A stretch of 50,496 nucleotides of DNA from Nitrospirota bacterium (GTDB lineage Bacteria; Nitrospirota; Nitrospiria; Nitrospirales; NS-4), in assembly GCA_005877815.1 (NCBI GenBank), contig VBOG01000048.1, positions 1 through 50,496 on the forward strand. The letters are read 5' to 3'. Below, piece after piece: positions 38,273 through 46,286 of this stretch (its first letter is position 1; each line of letters starts with the position of its first letter). The notes under the pieces are model-generated. The model was not told the origin of the DNA and did no database searches. It was given only the letters and a program-made list of their open reading frames with translations. Both the position numbers and the translations under genes were made by a program.

Positions 38273-39082
38273 TCAACTCAGTACCCAACCCCAGGCACGG
38301 CGCCAGATGCTCGCCCTGTCCAGACTGTCCAGCATGAGAACGATGACCGAGGTATTGTCATCTCCACCGGCGGCATTAGCCAAGGTCACCAGTCGTTCTG
38401 AGGCTGCAGCGCTTGACTCCGCTCCGCGGATCGCCGAGAGGATCTCTGCGGGCTTGACGCCCTTCGTCAGACCGTCCGAACAGAGCAGGACGGCGTCGCC
38501 ACGCATCAATGGGACCTCATCCAGTTCGACGTCCACCGTGTCATCGATGCCGAGTGCCCTGGTAATGATATTCCGCTGAGGGGATCGCTCGGCTTCTTCT
38601 TCCGTCAGGAGCCCGCGGCGCACCTGCTCGGCAACCAACGAATGATCCGCGGTCAACGGCTCAATCGTCATGCCCCGAACCAGGTACATCCGGCTGTCAC
38701 CGACATGCGCGATGCACAGGATCTGATCATTCAGAAGCCCCGACACGACGGTGGTGCCCATCCCCTCCTGTCCGGGATGGCTCTTTGCGCTCGCATGGAC
38801 CGTCGCATTCGCCAGGCGGATGGCGCTTGCCAAGCGATTCGTGGGGGATGAAAACCGTCGATCGTACTCTCCAATGAAGGACAGATTCTCGTCTTGTCTT
38901 GCTTCGTGGATGTGCTTCTGGATCACCTCGACCGCCAGGCGACTTGCCACTTCGCCGGCGTTCCGGCCTCCCATCCCGTCGCACACGACAAAAAGCCCTA
39001 ATGATCCGTCCGCAACGAGGTCATCCTCATTGTGAGACCGCTTCAGACCGACATCCGTTTTCGCTCCAAATGCGATCTCCAC
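38273..39082 (-). CDS. PP2C-family serine/threonine phosphatase
   Basis: The product is 269 aa. Metal-binding aspartates are in NEDDL, VVCDGMGG, CSDGLT and GGDDNTSV; VGDSRMYLVR and DHSLVAEQVRRG are conserved loops. It dephosphorylates Ser/Thr (or Thr in FHA partners). First gene of the leftward cluster PP2C-FHA-TPR/cNMP-MBL-accD. No Hanks-type kinase is present in the window. Confidence 0.94.
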   Translation of the reverse strand: MEIAFGAKTDVGLKRSHNEDDLVADGSLGLFVVCDGMGGRNAGEVASRLAVEVIQKHIHEARQDENLSFIGEYDRRFSSPTNRLASAIRLANATVHASAKSHPGQEGMGTTVVSGLLNDQILCIAHVGDSRMYLVRGMTIEPLTADHSLVAEQVRRGLLTEEEAERSPQRNIITRALGIDDTVDVELDEVPLMRGDAVLLCSDGLTKGVKPAEILSAIRGAESSAAASERLVTLANAAGGDDNTSVIVLMLDSLDRASIWRRAWGWVLS

Positions 39083-39207
39083 TCATCTCCTCGCTCTGCT
39101 TATCGGGTCACCCGCGCTCCGAGGCGACAAAATTCCTCTCAATGTCGCGGATGGCGGGACACCGCTGGCAGGTGTAAGGCTATGCAATACCTCGATAGTA
39201 TTGGGAG

Positions 39208-39236
39208 AGGGTAGACAAAACGCGATGATAAGTCAA
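39208..39236 (-). promoter_or_regulatory. Sigma-70 promoter candidate for PP2C-FHA cluster
   Basis: TTGACT (39231-39236), 17 bases, TACCCT (39208-39213) on the minus strand. The predicted leader is about 120 bases. Confidence 0.4.
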
Positions 39237-39321
39237 TGTCGAACCGCCATCTATCGCACGTCTGAAATAAGCCCTGTGCGTCGACACACCATGTTTCCGA
39301 GTGAGAAGGTCGCAGGAGAAA

Positions 39322-40026
39322 TTATGTTAACGAGGCAAGTACGATCCCGGTACCCAGGACCACGCTGATCACACCTGCTGTGGCCCTCAACGCCAGATGA
39401 GTGCGAACCATGTTTCCGCCGGTTAAGACAAATGGAAGGCTTATGAGCATTGCCAACCCCGCCATGCCGGCGATGGAGCCGACACCAAAGACCAGTATAC
39501 ACACTAACGCCTCGGTGAGTGTGCCTACGTTCGACAACACCAACAGCAGCACGGCCGCACTTCCCGCCAATCCGTGGATCATGCCAATGGCGACCGATTT
39601 GTATTCCAGCCGAAAGCGGTGGAGATGCCGGTGATCGGCACCACCGGCATGGGAGTGCAGGTGAAGATGCGGCTCATGGTCGTCGTGCGAATGCACATGC
39701 ACATGGAAGCGCTCCTGCCAGAGTCTCCACGCGACCGACGCACCGAGTCCGATGAGCATCAAGCCAACACCGGCCTCAAACACCCTGCTCCACTGACCCG
39801 AAACCTTGAAGCCGAACACCAGAATGGCGGTGCCAGCCAAGAGGAGCACGGTGGTATGTCCGAGACCCCAACAAAGACCGACGATGCACGAGCGAAAGAG
39901 CGTCCGATTCTCAACAGCGATGGTGGAGACTGCCGCGACGTGATCGACATCGAGGGCATGCTTGGCCCCGAGAAGAAAACCGATGGTCAGAATAGAAATC
40001 GCGTGTAGATCGAGCATGCATGTCAT
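39322..40026 (-). CDS. NicO/UreH-type nickel/cobalt transporter
   Basis: The product is 234 aa, about six membrane helices. GFLLGAKHALDVDHVAAVSTI contains HAxDxDH (the HX4DH metal signature of nickel/cobalt permeases), and a second GHTTVLLLAG. A cytoplasmic loop (about 107-135) is strongly His-rich (HVHVHSHDDHEPHLHLHSHA). It probably moves Ni or Co. The start overlaps the moaA stop by 4 bases (ATGA), so it is co-transcribed with molybdenum cofactor genes. Confidence 0.82.
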   Translation of the reverse strand: MTCMLDLHAISILTIGFLLGAKHALDVDHVAAVSTIAVENRTLFRSCIVGLCWGLGHTTVLLLAGTAILVFGFKVSGQWSRVFEAGVGLMLIGLGASVAWRLWQERFHVHVHSHDDHEPHLHLHSHAGGADHRHLHRFRLEYKSVAIGMIHGLAGSAAVLLLVLSNVGTLTEALVCILVFGVGSIAGMAGLAMLISLPFVLTGGNMVRTHLALRATAGVISVVLGTGIVLASLT

Positions 40027-41084
40027 CCGCCGCGGGCATGCATTTCCAGGTGAGGATCCAGACGGAGCTTCTCGATCTCGATCAGATTTTCCCGTGTCCC
40101 GAATCGTTCCAGCGCCTTGCGCTCCTCGGCGCCGCGATCTTTGCGCGCCTGCCAGACCGACCGGATGAGCGACGCAATCTCCTCGAGGGGAACGCCGTCG
40201 CGCAACGGCTGACGCAGGTCAAAGCCCTGTTTGGCATACAGACACAGATACCACATGCCGTCCGCGGTGAGCCGGCTGCGATCACAGGCGGCGCAGAAGG
40301 GCATCGTCGTCGAAGGAATGATCCCGAAGGTCGTGCCGTCGGGCAATAGGAACCGCTGGGCGGGTGCGGAACTCTCCTCAACGACCGCTTCGATAGATCC
40401 GTATTTTTGGCCCAACGCATGGAGAATGGCTGTCCGCGACAACACCTTTTCCATGGACCAATCCGTCGCCCCGCCGACGTCCATGTATTCAATGAAACGG
40501 ACTTCCGCTCCGATGCGCTTGCCGTACTCAATCAGATCCGCCAATTCATCATCGTTAAAGCCACGTATGGCGACCGTATCCAGTTTGAGGCCCGTAAAAC
40601 CGGTCCGGGCCACCGCCTCAATGCCCTGCAATACACGGCCGTGCGTCTCACGACGCGTCAACGCTTTGAAGCGATCCGGATTGAGCGTATCGAGGCTGAC
40701 CGTGACCCGATGGAGGCCGGCGTCGAACAACGCCTGCGCGTGTTCCGCGAGCAGGATCCCGTTGGTCGTCAGCGCGAGGTCTTTGATGCGGGCGTTCTTC
40801 GCCAGCATTCCGACCAATACCGGAAGGTCTTTGCGGAGCAGCGGCTCCCCGCCCGTCAATCGAACTTTGTCCACGCCCAATTCTGTAAACAGGCTCGTGA
40901 GGGCGTCCATTTCCTCGAAGGTCAGCAGCGTTTCGCGAGGCAACCAGGTGTACTCTTCCTCGGGCATGCAGTAGTTGCAACGTAAATTGCACCGGTCGGT
41001 GACCGATAGACGGAGACTTCGCAACGGTCGCCCGAAGGTATCGGCAACGGTGGGCAGGTCAGCGGGCGCAGGCAAGCGGCTCAT
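40023..41084 (-). CDS. moaA: GTP 3',8-cyclase MoaA (radical SAM)
   Basis: The product is 353 aa. N-terminal radical SAM cluster CNLRCNYC in SVTDRCNLRCNYCMP; LTGGEPLLRKDL follows. The C-terminal cluster is FCAACDRSRLTADG with a later C (YLCLYAK). The GG at the C-terminus (ARGG) is as in MoaA. It makes 3',8-cyclo-7,8-dihydro-GTP, with MoaC giving cyclic pyranopterin. Start ATG overlaps the moaDE stop. Confidence 0.96.
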   Translation of the reverse strand: MSRLPAPADLPTVADTFGRPLRSLRLSVTDRCNLRCNYCMPEEEYTWLPRETLLTFEEMDALTSLFTELGVDKVRLTGGEPLLRKDLPVLVGMLAKNARIKDLALTTNGILLAEHAQALFDAGLHRVTVSLDTLNPDRFKALTRRETHGRVLQGIEAVARTGFTGLKLDTVAIRGFNDDELADLIEYGKRIGAEVRFIEYMDVGGATDWSMEKVLSRTAILHALGQKYGSIEAVVEESSAPAQRFLLPDGTTFGIIPSTTMPFCAACDRSRLTADGMWYLCLYAKQGFDLRQPLRDGVPLEEIASLIRSVWQARKDRGAEERKALERFGTRENLIEIEKLRLDPHLEMHARGG

Positions 41085-41773
41085 GGATGTTCCTCAACCC
41101 AAATCTCGCCTTCAGGCGTGCTCTCCTGCTTCCAGATGGGCGTGATCTGCTTCAGCTCGTCGATGCCCCATTTGCAGGCCCGGAACGCTTCTGCCCGGTG
41201 CTCGGCCGCCGCGATCACGAGGACGATGTTGTCGCCGATCTCGATCTCGCCGTACCGGTGGACAATGAGCACATCGATGATATCGAAATCCTTCAAGGCC
41301 CGGTCCCGGATTTCCCGCAGCTTTTTCTGGGCCATCCCTTCATAGTATTCGAATTTGATGCCGTTGACGTCCCGGCCCTTGGAGCGATCACGCGCCGTCC
41401 CCAGAAAGATCGCGATCCCACCGATACGTCTCGACCGCGCCCGAATGCGCGCCAACTCCGCGTCGATCGAGAAGTCTTCACGCTGAATTCGCACCAACAT
41501 GTCATCAGCGGCAGACGTCTCGGACCCTCCGGCGAACGGCGGCAATAATGCCACTTCGTCGCCCTCGTTGAGGAGAGTATCGGAATGCGCGATCTCTTGA
41601 TTGACGGAGATCAAGACTTTCTTTTTGTGCACGAGCTCTGCGATCTCCGGGTACTCTCGGTCGAGCAGACCCACCACGTCGAGGACCGTGCCTCCCGAAC
41701 CGATAGGCAGAGCCAGTTCCGTCTGGTTGTGCGCCAAGGACTTGAGCAACCCGAATAACTTGAGGGTGATCAC
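41081..41773 (-). CDS. MoaD-MoaE fusion, molybdopterin synthase
   Basis: The product is 230 aa from GTG 41773, which overlaps the moaC stop (GTGA); GGGGGG lies upstream. Residues 1-83 are MoaD ([30 protein letters not shown]), with the diglycine at 82-83 that must be C-terminal to be adenylated. Residues 90-230 are MoaE ([51 protein letters not shown]). The fusion resembles mycobacterial MoaX, where cleavage is reported. Synthase activity needs cleavage after GG. Confidence 0.92.
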   Translation of the reverse strand: MITLKLFGLLKSLAHNQTELALPIGSGGTVLDVVGLLDREYPEIAELVHKKKVLISVNQEIAHSDTLLNEGDEVALLPPFAGGSETSAADDMLVRIQREDFSIDAELARIRARSRRIGGIAIFLGTARDRSKGRDVNGIKFEYYEGMAQKKLREIRDRALKDFDIIDVLIVHRYGEIEIGDNIVLVIAAAEHRAEAFRACKWGIDELKQITPIWKQESTPEGEIWVEEHP

Positions 41774-42273
41774 CCGTGCCCCCCCTGGCGGATGTACGCG
41801 CCGGACTTCCCACCCGCTTTTTCCAGCAAGCAGGCATCGGTGAACACCATGGCACGGTCGACAGCCTTGCACATATCGTAAATCGTGAGTGCGGCCACGG
41901 TGACGGCAGTGAGGGCTTCCATCTCGACGCCAGTGGGCCCTGTGGTCTTCACCGTCGCCATGATCGTGATCCCGCATAAACCAGAGGCATCGGGTTGCGA
42001 TTCTTCCTTGAAATCAATATTGACGCTGCTCAGTAGGATCGGATGGCACATAGGGATCAGATCCGGCGTGCGCTTCGCGCCCATAATGCCGGCGGTTTGG
42101 GCGACGGCGAGCACGTCCCCCTTCGCGATCTTTCCCCGACGGATCTTCTCGAGCGTCTCAGGTTGCATGAGCACGCGCACTTGTGCGGTGGCGGTTCGGA
42201 GTGTGTCCGATTTTTCAGATACATCCACCATCCGTGCCCGGCCGGACTCGTTAAAGTGCGTAAATTCAGCCAT
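41770..42273 (-). CDS. moaC: Cyclic pyranopterin monophosphate synthase MoaC
   Basis: The product is 167 aa. [58 protein letters not shown] and [10 protein letters not shown] match MoaC including the active-site residues near Lys/Asp. ATG 42273 agrees with a promoter start near 42290, which excludes the TTG at 42297. It overlaps moaDE by 4 bases. First gene of moaC-moaDE-moaA-nicO. Confidence 0.96.
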   Translation of the reverse strand: MAEFTHFNESGRARMVDVSEKSDTLRTATAQVRVLMQPETLEKIRRGKIAKGDVLAVAQTAGIMGAKRTPDLIPMCHPILLSSVNIDFKEESQPDASGLCGITIMATVKTTGPTGVEMEALTAVTVAALTIYDMCKAVDRAMVFTDACLLEKAGGKSGAYIRQGGHG

Positions 42274-42296
42274 TATCACTCGACGTCCCGTCTTCA

Positions 42297-42326
42297 ATTA
42301 TGGTATCCCATGAAAGGCCAAGTCAA
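42297..42326 (-). promoter_or_regulatory. Sigma-70 promoter for moa operon
   Basis: TTGACT (42321-42326), 18 bases, CATAAT (42297-42302) on the minus strand; five of six positions match in both boxes. Leader about 17 bases. Confidence 0.62.
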
Positions 42327-42336
42327 GGGAAAACCA

Positions 42337-42363
42337 GGCGGTTTGAGGTCCCATGGAACCGCC
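42337..42363 (+). other. Stem-loop in leader of FolB-methyltransferase gene
   Basis: A perfect 7-bp inverted repeat GGCGGTT/AACCGCC (42337-42343 and 42357-42363) with a 13-base loop, about 15 bases before the start codon at 42379. No T-run follows. It may affect translation; no known riboswitch was recognised. Confidence 0.3.
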
Positions 42364-42378
42364 AAAACGTGAAACTCG

Positions 42379-43308
42379 ATGCCATTTTATAAGCCCTATC
42401 AGACGGACCGACTCGTCGTTGAACACCTGGCGTTCGACGGCTATTGCGGGGTCACCGAAGTGGAACGTCTGCACCCTCAGCCCATGGCCGTTGACCTTAA
42501 ACTTACCATAGATATGGCGTCAGCCGCCGCCGCCGATGATCTCGGTCGCACCGTCGACTATGCCCATGTAGCCGAAGACATGAGTGCCATCGCTGGAAGC
42601 GAACGATTTCATCTTATAGAGGCCCTGGCCGAGCGGCTTGCCAATGCCATCCTCTCAAAGTATCCGGTGCGGGAATTGGAGCTGTGGGTGCGGAAATTGG
42701 CGCCCCCGCTGAAGCCTGTGAAAGGCTCGGTCGGCGTCTGCATAACCAGACGAGCCGGTTTCGTGGATGCTCCATCGCACGTCGCACAAGAACTCCCGGC
42801 CGAATGGCTCTTGGAGCACACGCACCTTCTGAAAAGTGGGAGGGCACTGGATCTCGCGAGCGGCCGAGGCCGGAACACGCTCTATCTTGCGCAAGAGGGT
42901 TTTTCGGTTGAAGCCTGGGACTGGGACCCGGAGAGTCTCCGATCGCTGGAGGACAAAGCGGCGAACTTGGGGCTCAAAAACATCTCTACACGTCTCGTGG
43001 ACCTCGAGCAAACGAAGGAGTTTCCCAAACAGGCCTATCAGGTCATTCTTGTGTTTTATTATCTTCAACGCAACGTCATACCTCATCTCATTGGTGCGCT
43101 GGCTCCAGGCGGTGTCCTGCTCTATGAAACGTTCCTCATCGACAACCACGAGCGCTTCAATCACCCACGACGGCGGGAATTCTGCCTCGGCCGAAATGAG
43201 CTGCTCTCGCTGTTCAAGGAATTACGCGTGCTGGCCTATCGCGAAGGCGCCGCGCATCCTGATCATGGCCCTTTTGTCGCGAGCCTCGTCGCTGAGCGCC
43301 CGTCTTAA
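42379..43308 (+). CDS. Dihydroneopterin aldolase-SAM methyltransferase fusion
   Basis: The product is 309 aa. Residues 1-125 are FolB: VEHLAFDGYCGVTEVER, RTVDYAHVAEDMSAIAGS, FHLIEALAERLANAIL, VRKLAPPLKPVKGSVGV. Residues 145-309 are a TehB-like class I methyltransferase: RALDLASGRGRNTLYLAQEG (motif I), EAWDWDPES (motif II), YYLQRN and LLYETFLIDNHERF. FolB makes 6-hydroxymethyl-dihydropterin and glycolaldehyde in folate synthesis. The methyltransferase substrate is unknown. The start lacks a good Shine-Dalgarno sequence. Confidence 0.88.
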   Translation: MPFYKPYQTDRLVVEHLAFDGYCGVTEVERLHPQPMAVDLKLTIDMASAAAADDLGRTVDYAHVAEDMSAIAGSERFHLIEALAERLANAILSKYPVRELELWVRKLAPPLKPVKGSVGVCITRRAGFVDAPSHVAQELPAEWLLEHTHLLKSGRALDLASGRGRNTLYLAQEGFSVEAWDWDPESLRSLEDKAANLGLKNISTRLVDLEQTKEFPKQAYQVILVFYYLQRNVIPHLIGALAPGGVLLYETFLIDNHERFNHPRRREFCLGRNELLSLFKELRVLAYREGAAHPDHGPFVASLVAERPS

Positions 43309-43339
43309 TATCGTCCGCGGTCTAAGGAGGTGTTCTGGA

Positions 43340-43498
43340 TTATTGTTCTTCGGGGGGTGTCACGCTTCGAATGAAACCTTTCATTTCACGAAGCACCAGC
43401 TCCCGTTCCTCCGGCGTGAAGCTGTCCCAATCGCGTCTCAGAGGATCGAGGACGCGCCGAATGGCATCATAAAGGCTATACGCGCGTTTCCCTTCCAT
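43340..43498 (-). CDS. Small acidic/basic protein of unknown function
   Basis: The product is 52 aa (MEGKRAYSLYDAIRRVLDP, then DWDSFTPEERELVLREMKGFI). ATG 43498 has AGGAAGGGG with about 8 bases. A longer start (43570) lacks a clear advantage. It is highly helical and charged; no family recognised. It is convergent with the FolB fusion and divergent from lgt. Possible promoters lie upstream. Confidence 0.5.
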   Translation of the reverse strand: MEGKRAYSLYDAIRRVLDPLRRDWDSFTPEERELVLREMKGFIRSVTPPEEQ

Positions 43499-43529
43499 CA
43501 ACAACCCCTTCCTGTCGTTCACAGTGTGT

Positions 43530-43546
43530 AGCGAATAAAGTGCCAA
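43530..43546 (-). promoter_or_regulatory. Weak sigma-54-type match upstream of the 52-aa gene
   Basis: TTGGCAC-TTTAT-TCGCT on the minus strand: the -24 element is perfect, the -12 element has TCGC for TTGC, spacing is correct, and the expected start (about 43520) fits the gene at 43498. A sigma-70-like TTGACG (overlapping) is the alternative. Confidence 0.28.
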
Positions 43547-43596
43547 CGTCAAGCGACTTGAAAAACTCATCGTGACCTTCGTAGGATGTGCATCCC

Positions 43597-44406
43597 GTGA
43601 TTCCGAACCCACAGATTGATCCCATTCTGATCCGGCTGGGCCCGCTCGCCATCCGATGGTACGGACTCATGTACGTCCTTGGCTTGATTGGAGCGTTCTT
43701 CATCATCAAAACGCGCGCTGCTCGGGAGCACATCACAATCTCTCTCGACGATCTTCACGATCTCATCCTCTATGCCGCGATCGGAGTCATCTTGGGCGGC
43801 CGCTTGGGCTATACCTTGTTCTACAATCTTCCCTATTACGTCGAGAATCCTTCGAAACTTCTGGCGGTGTGGGAAGGCGGCATGTCGTTTCATGGCGGAT
43901 TGATCGGCGTGATCATTGCGGTGGGCGTTTTTTGCTACAGAAAAGGATACCGCTTCTACACCATCGCCGACCTGGCCACGCCGGCTGTGCCGATCGGACT
44001 TGGCTTGGGACGCCTCGGCAACTTCATCAACGGGGAGCTCTTCGGTCGCCCGACCGACGTCCCGTGGTGCATGGTCTTTGACGCGACCGGCGGGGGGCCT
44101 CTCTGCCGCCATCCCTCGCAACTCTACGAGGTGCTCTTGGAGGGCGTGCTGTTATTCACCGTGGTCTGGCTCATGGGGCGACGGCGGCGCCCCCCAGGGA
44201 CGCTGTTTTGGACCTTTATTACCGGCTATGCCGCCTGCCGGATCTTCGTGGAGTTCTTCCGAGAACCGGACGCCCATCTCGGATTGCTGGCCGGCATTGT
44301 TTCGATGGGCCAACTTCTCAGCGTGCCGATGCTCGTGCTGGGGCTGTGTATGTTATGGGTCGTTCAGCGGCAGCGCGGGCTTTCACCACATCATCCATCG
44401 TCATAA
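43597..44406 (+). CDS. lgt: Prolipoprotein diacylglyceryl transferase
   Basis: The product is 269 aa with about seven membrane helices. MIPNPQIDPILIRLGPLAIRWYG at the start, GGRLGYTLFYN, SFHGGLIGVI (the HGGL motif), and GLGLGRLGNFINGELFGRPT (RxGNfxNgElfGR) are signatures. RHPSQLYEVLLEG follows. It adds diacylglycerol to the lipobox Cys. GTG 43597 was chosen over GTG 43588, as it gives the family N-terminus and a workable AGGA spacing. Confidence 0.95.
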   Translation: MIPNPQIDPILIRLGPLAIRWYGLMYVLGLIGAFFIIKTRAAREHITISLDDLHDLILYAAIGVILGGRLGYTLFYNLPYYVENPSKLLAVWEGGMSFHGGLIGVIIAVGVFCYRKGYRFYTIADLATPAVPIGLGLGRLGNFINGELFGRPTDVPWCMVFDATGGGPLCRHPSQLYEVLLEGVLLFTVVWLMGRRRRPPGTLFWTFITGYAACRIFVEFFREPDAHLGLLAGIVSMGQLLSVPMLVLGLCMLWVVQRQRGLSPHHPSS

Positions 44407-44416
44407 GGAGGTTTGC

Positions 44417-44908
44417 ATGCGTCTGATGACATGCGCGGTGCTTGTGTCTTCCGGGGTGTTAATCGCCGGACTTGCGGCAGCCGGTCCGCCTGCCGGGTAT
44501 GGCCAGCCCGGCGGAGAGTTCGACATCTCGCTGTCACGTGTGCCAACGAGCGACCGCGCGGCCGCAAAGGCTCTAAAGCCTCCTTTCCAATCGACTCCCG
44601 AAATTCTCGCGGAAGGCAAGGCGATCTTCCTGGGGCGCGGCACCTGCTTTCAGTGCCACGGCCCGGAAGGCAAGGGCGACGGCGGAGCGGCAAAAGTTCT
44701 CCCCATCATGCCGCGAAACTTTACCAATCCCAAGTTTAATAAAGTACGCACCCCGGGCGAAATGATGTGGGTGCTGAAAAACGGGAGCCTGGGCCAGACC
44801 GGAGACATCCCCGGCACGGGCATGCTGCCGATCGTCGGTCAGTTCTTAAATGAGGAAGATGGATGGAGGGTGTTGTTGTATGAACGCAGCCTGGGAGAAG
44901 CCAAGTAA
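44417..44908 (+). CDS. Monoheme c-type cytochrome, exported
   Basis: The product is 163 aa. Signal peptide (1-22; MRLMTCAVLVSSGVLIAGLAA). Heme site CFQCH (GTCFQCHGPEGKGDGG). Candidate axial Met in GTGMLPIVGQ; PGEMMWVLKNGSLGQTGDIPG is typical of small class I cytochromes. AAGGAGG lies 6 bases before ATG 44417, 10 bp after lgt. A periplasmic electron carrier. Confidence 0.88.
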   Translation: MRLMTCAVLVSSGVLIAGLAAAGPPAGYGQPGGEFDISLSRVPTSDRAAAKALKPPFQSTPEILAEGKAIFLGRGTCFQCHGPEGKGDGGAAKVLPIMPRNFTNPKFNKVRTPGEMMWVLKNGSLGQTGDIPGTGMLPIVGQFLNEEDGWRVLLYERSLGEAK

Positions 44909-45535
44909 TCACAAATTCGCGGGCGAGACGTTGTCGTCCCCGCTGTTGTAGATGGACTTGAGGTACTGGTACGCGGCGATGAGTCGGCGGAGTTTCGGTT
45001 CGCCGCTCCGGTCGCCGTCGCGTGAGTCGGGATGGAGTTCCTTGGCCTTCTGACGGAACGCTCGCGTGACGGCGGTCAACGTACACCCCTCTTCCAAACC
45101 CAAGGTTTCATAAGCCTCTGAAGCGGTCCTGATCTCACTCAGAGGGTCCGTGCTCTCGCCGGCGCCTCCTCCCCCCGAGGCAGCACGGAAGAAGTCGAAC
45201 AGGCTGGGCCTGCGCTTCCTCCTTCTTCGGGGCCGGCCGAATAGCTCGCTCTCCAGATCTTCGAAGCGATCCTCGATAAATTCGATTCGTCGATCCAGGC
45301 GCTCCAATTCAGTGATGCCGGATGATCCCTCCAGCTCTTCGCCGACCAGCAGGATCGTTTGATGGACTTCCTCGAATCCTTCTTCCAATCTGAAATAAAG
45401 ATCTGGCTGCTCGTGAATGAGCTTGTCGAATGCCTGGTCGAGATCTTCGGCCGATCGGGCGGTAATCTCCACCACGCGCTTCTTGAGTTCTTGCCGGGCC
45501 TTTGCCTGCCAGCGTTTATCCCGAGACGAGGCCAT
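44909..45535 (-). CDS. J-domain co-chaperone-like protein with N-terminal helical region
   Basis: The product is 208 aa. The N-terminus (1-110) is charged helical/coiled coil (ELKKRVVEITARSAEDLDQAFDKLI). A basic patch (RRRRKRR) and a Gly-rich stretch follow. The C-terminal J-domain (about 138-205) has YETLGLEEGCTLTAVTRAFRQKAKELHPDS with the HPD. It should stimulate an Hsp70. No zinc finger, so type III-like. ATG 45535 lies at the predicted transcription start, so the mRNA may be leaderless. Its 3' end abuts the convergent cytochrome gene. Confidence 0.8.
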   Translation of the reverse strand: MASSRDKRWQAKARQELKKRVVEITARSAEDLDQAFDKLIHEQPDLYFRLEEGFEEVHQTILLVGEELEGSSGITELERLDRRIEFIEDRFEDLESELFGRPRRRRKRRPSLFDFFRAASGGGGAGESTDPLSEIRTASEAYETLGLEEGCTLTAVTRAFRQKAKELHPDSRDGDRSGEPKLRRLIAAYQYLKSIYNSGDDNVSPANL

Positions 45536-45541
45536 CGCGGT

Positions 45542-45570
45542 ATGTAATCAGAACCGGCGGGGAGGGTCAA
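45542..45570 (-). promoter_or_regulatory. Promoter candidate for J-domain gene
   Basis: TTGACC (45565-45570), 17 bases, TTACAT (45542-45547). Predicted start at about 45535, the A of the ATG. Confidence 0.33.
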
Positions 45571-45596
45571 GAAAGCCGACGCCGCATTGACAACGA

Positions 45597-46136
45597 TTAC
45601 GCCGATTCGCCCATGCCGCCGGGATCAATTCGCGTCATGGATTGCTGGGTCATTCTGATGATCTGGCCCTTCGCAAGACCGATGTCCATCACCACGCGAT
45701 ACGTCAGGGGCTGGCCCTTGCCTTTGGGAAAAACGACGAGATCATAGATCACTTCGCCGGCGACGTTTTCGTCCCCTGAAGACATGACGCGCGCTTTAAT
45801 GGAGGTCAGGTCAATGGTGGTCTTCGCCACTTCGATGCGATCGAACGTTTGAAAGGCCTCGATCAGGTCCTGCTGTGTCTTTGTATTGCGCCGAGCGAGG
45901 TCCTCGGGCGTCTTGACTTCGCTGGCCGCCTTGAGACGGTCGTGCAGAAAATCGAACGCCTCCGCCCACCGGCCTTTTTCCAAGGCGGTGTAGTAATGGA
46001 CGAAGAGACCCGTCAGGCCCGCATCCGATTCTTCAGCGGCAGCCCCTGCGGACGTCAGAGGAAGAACGGACAGAAGACCGGCCACCAAGAACGACTGGAC
46101 AAGACCGTTCACGGCTCGCACGCCGTCATACGCCAT
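45597..46136 (-). CDS. Exported protein of unknown function
   Basis: The product is 179 aa. A Sec signal peptide (about 1-33; GLVQSFLVAGLLSVLPLTSAGAAA) is followed by a soluble domain beginning LTGLFVHYYTALEKGRWAEAFDFLH, suggestive of an NTF2-like or DUF4878-type fold (helices then beta-strands VAKTTIDLTSIKARVMSSG, VIYDLVVFPKG). No catalytic residues recognised. It overlaps by 11 bases the 46-aa gene upstream, which suggests co-translation. Confidence 0.65.
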   Translation of the reverse strand: MAYDGVRAVNGLVQSFLVAGLLSVLPLTSAGAAAEESDAGLTGLFVHYYTALEKGRWAEAFDFLHDRLKAASEVKTPEDLARRNTKTQQDLIEAFQTFDRIEVAKTTIDLTSIKARVMSSGDENVAGEVIYDLVVFPKGKGQPLTYRVVMDIGLAKGQIIRMTQQSMTRIDPGGMGESA

Positions 46137-46266
46137 CCTTGCCCCGCAACTGCGCCTTCAACCGGCCGATTGCAAGGCGGCGATAGATACGGACTGAAAT
46201 CGGGATGATGACCACCAAGGCGATCGTGAGGTACATGAAGAATTCTTCCGGAGATAGGCTGTACAT
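46126..46266 (-). CDS. 46-aa single-pass membrane protein
   Basis: Too short for routine annotation. ATG 46266 has AAGGAG with a 5-base spacer. MYSLSPEEFFMYLTIALVVI is followed by a basic cytoplasmic tail (VRIYRRLAIG and RLKAQLRGK). One membrane helix (about 10-25) with positive residues after it. It lies between queC (20 bp) and the exported protein (11-bp overlap). Function unknown. Confidence 0.65.
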   Translation of the reverse strand: MYSLSPEEFFMYLTIALVVIIPISVRIYRRLAIGRLKAQLRGKDGV

Positions 46267-46286
46267 GCAGGCTCCTTTATGTCACC

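Noticed and set aside
41774-41977. Upstream extension of the MoaD-MoaE frame
   Set aside because: It lies inside moaC in another frame and the peptide is not MoaD-like; the GTG start at 41773 is better.
43558-43587. TTGAAA-18-TAGGAT promoter box ahead of lgt
   Set aside because: The -10 overlaps the presumed ribosome site; kept out of the feature list as too uncertain, although a leaderless start at 43597 is possible.
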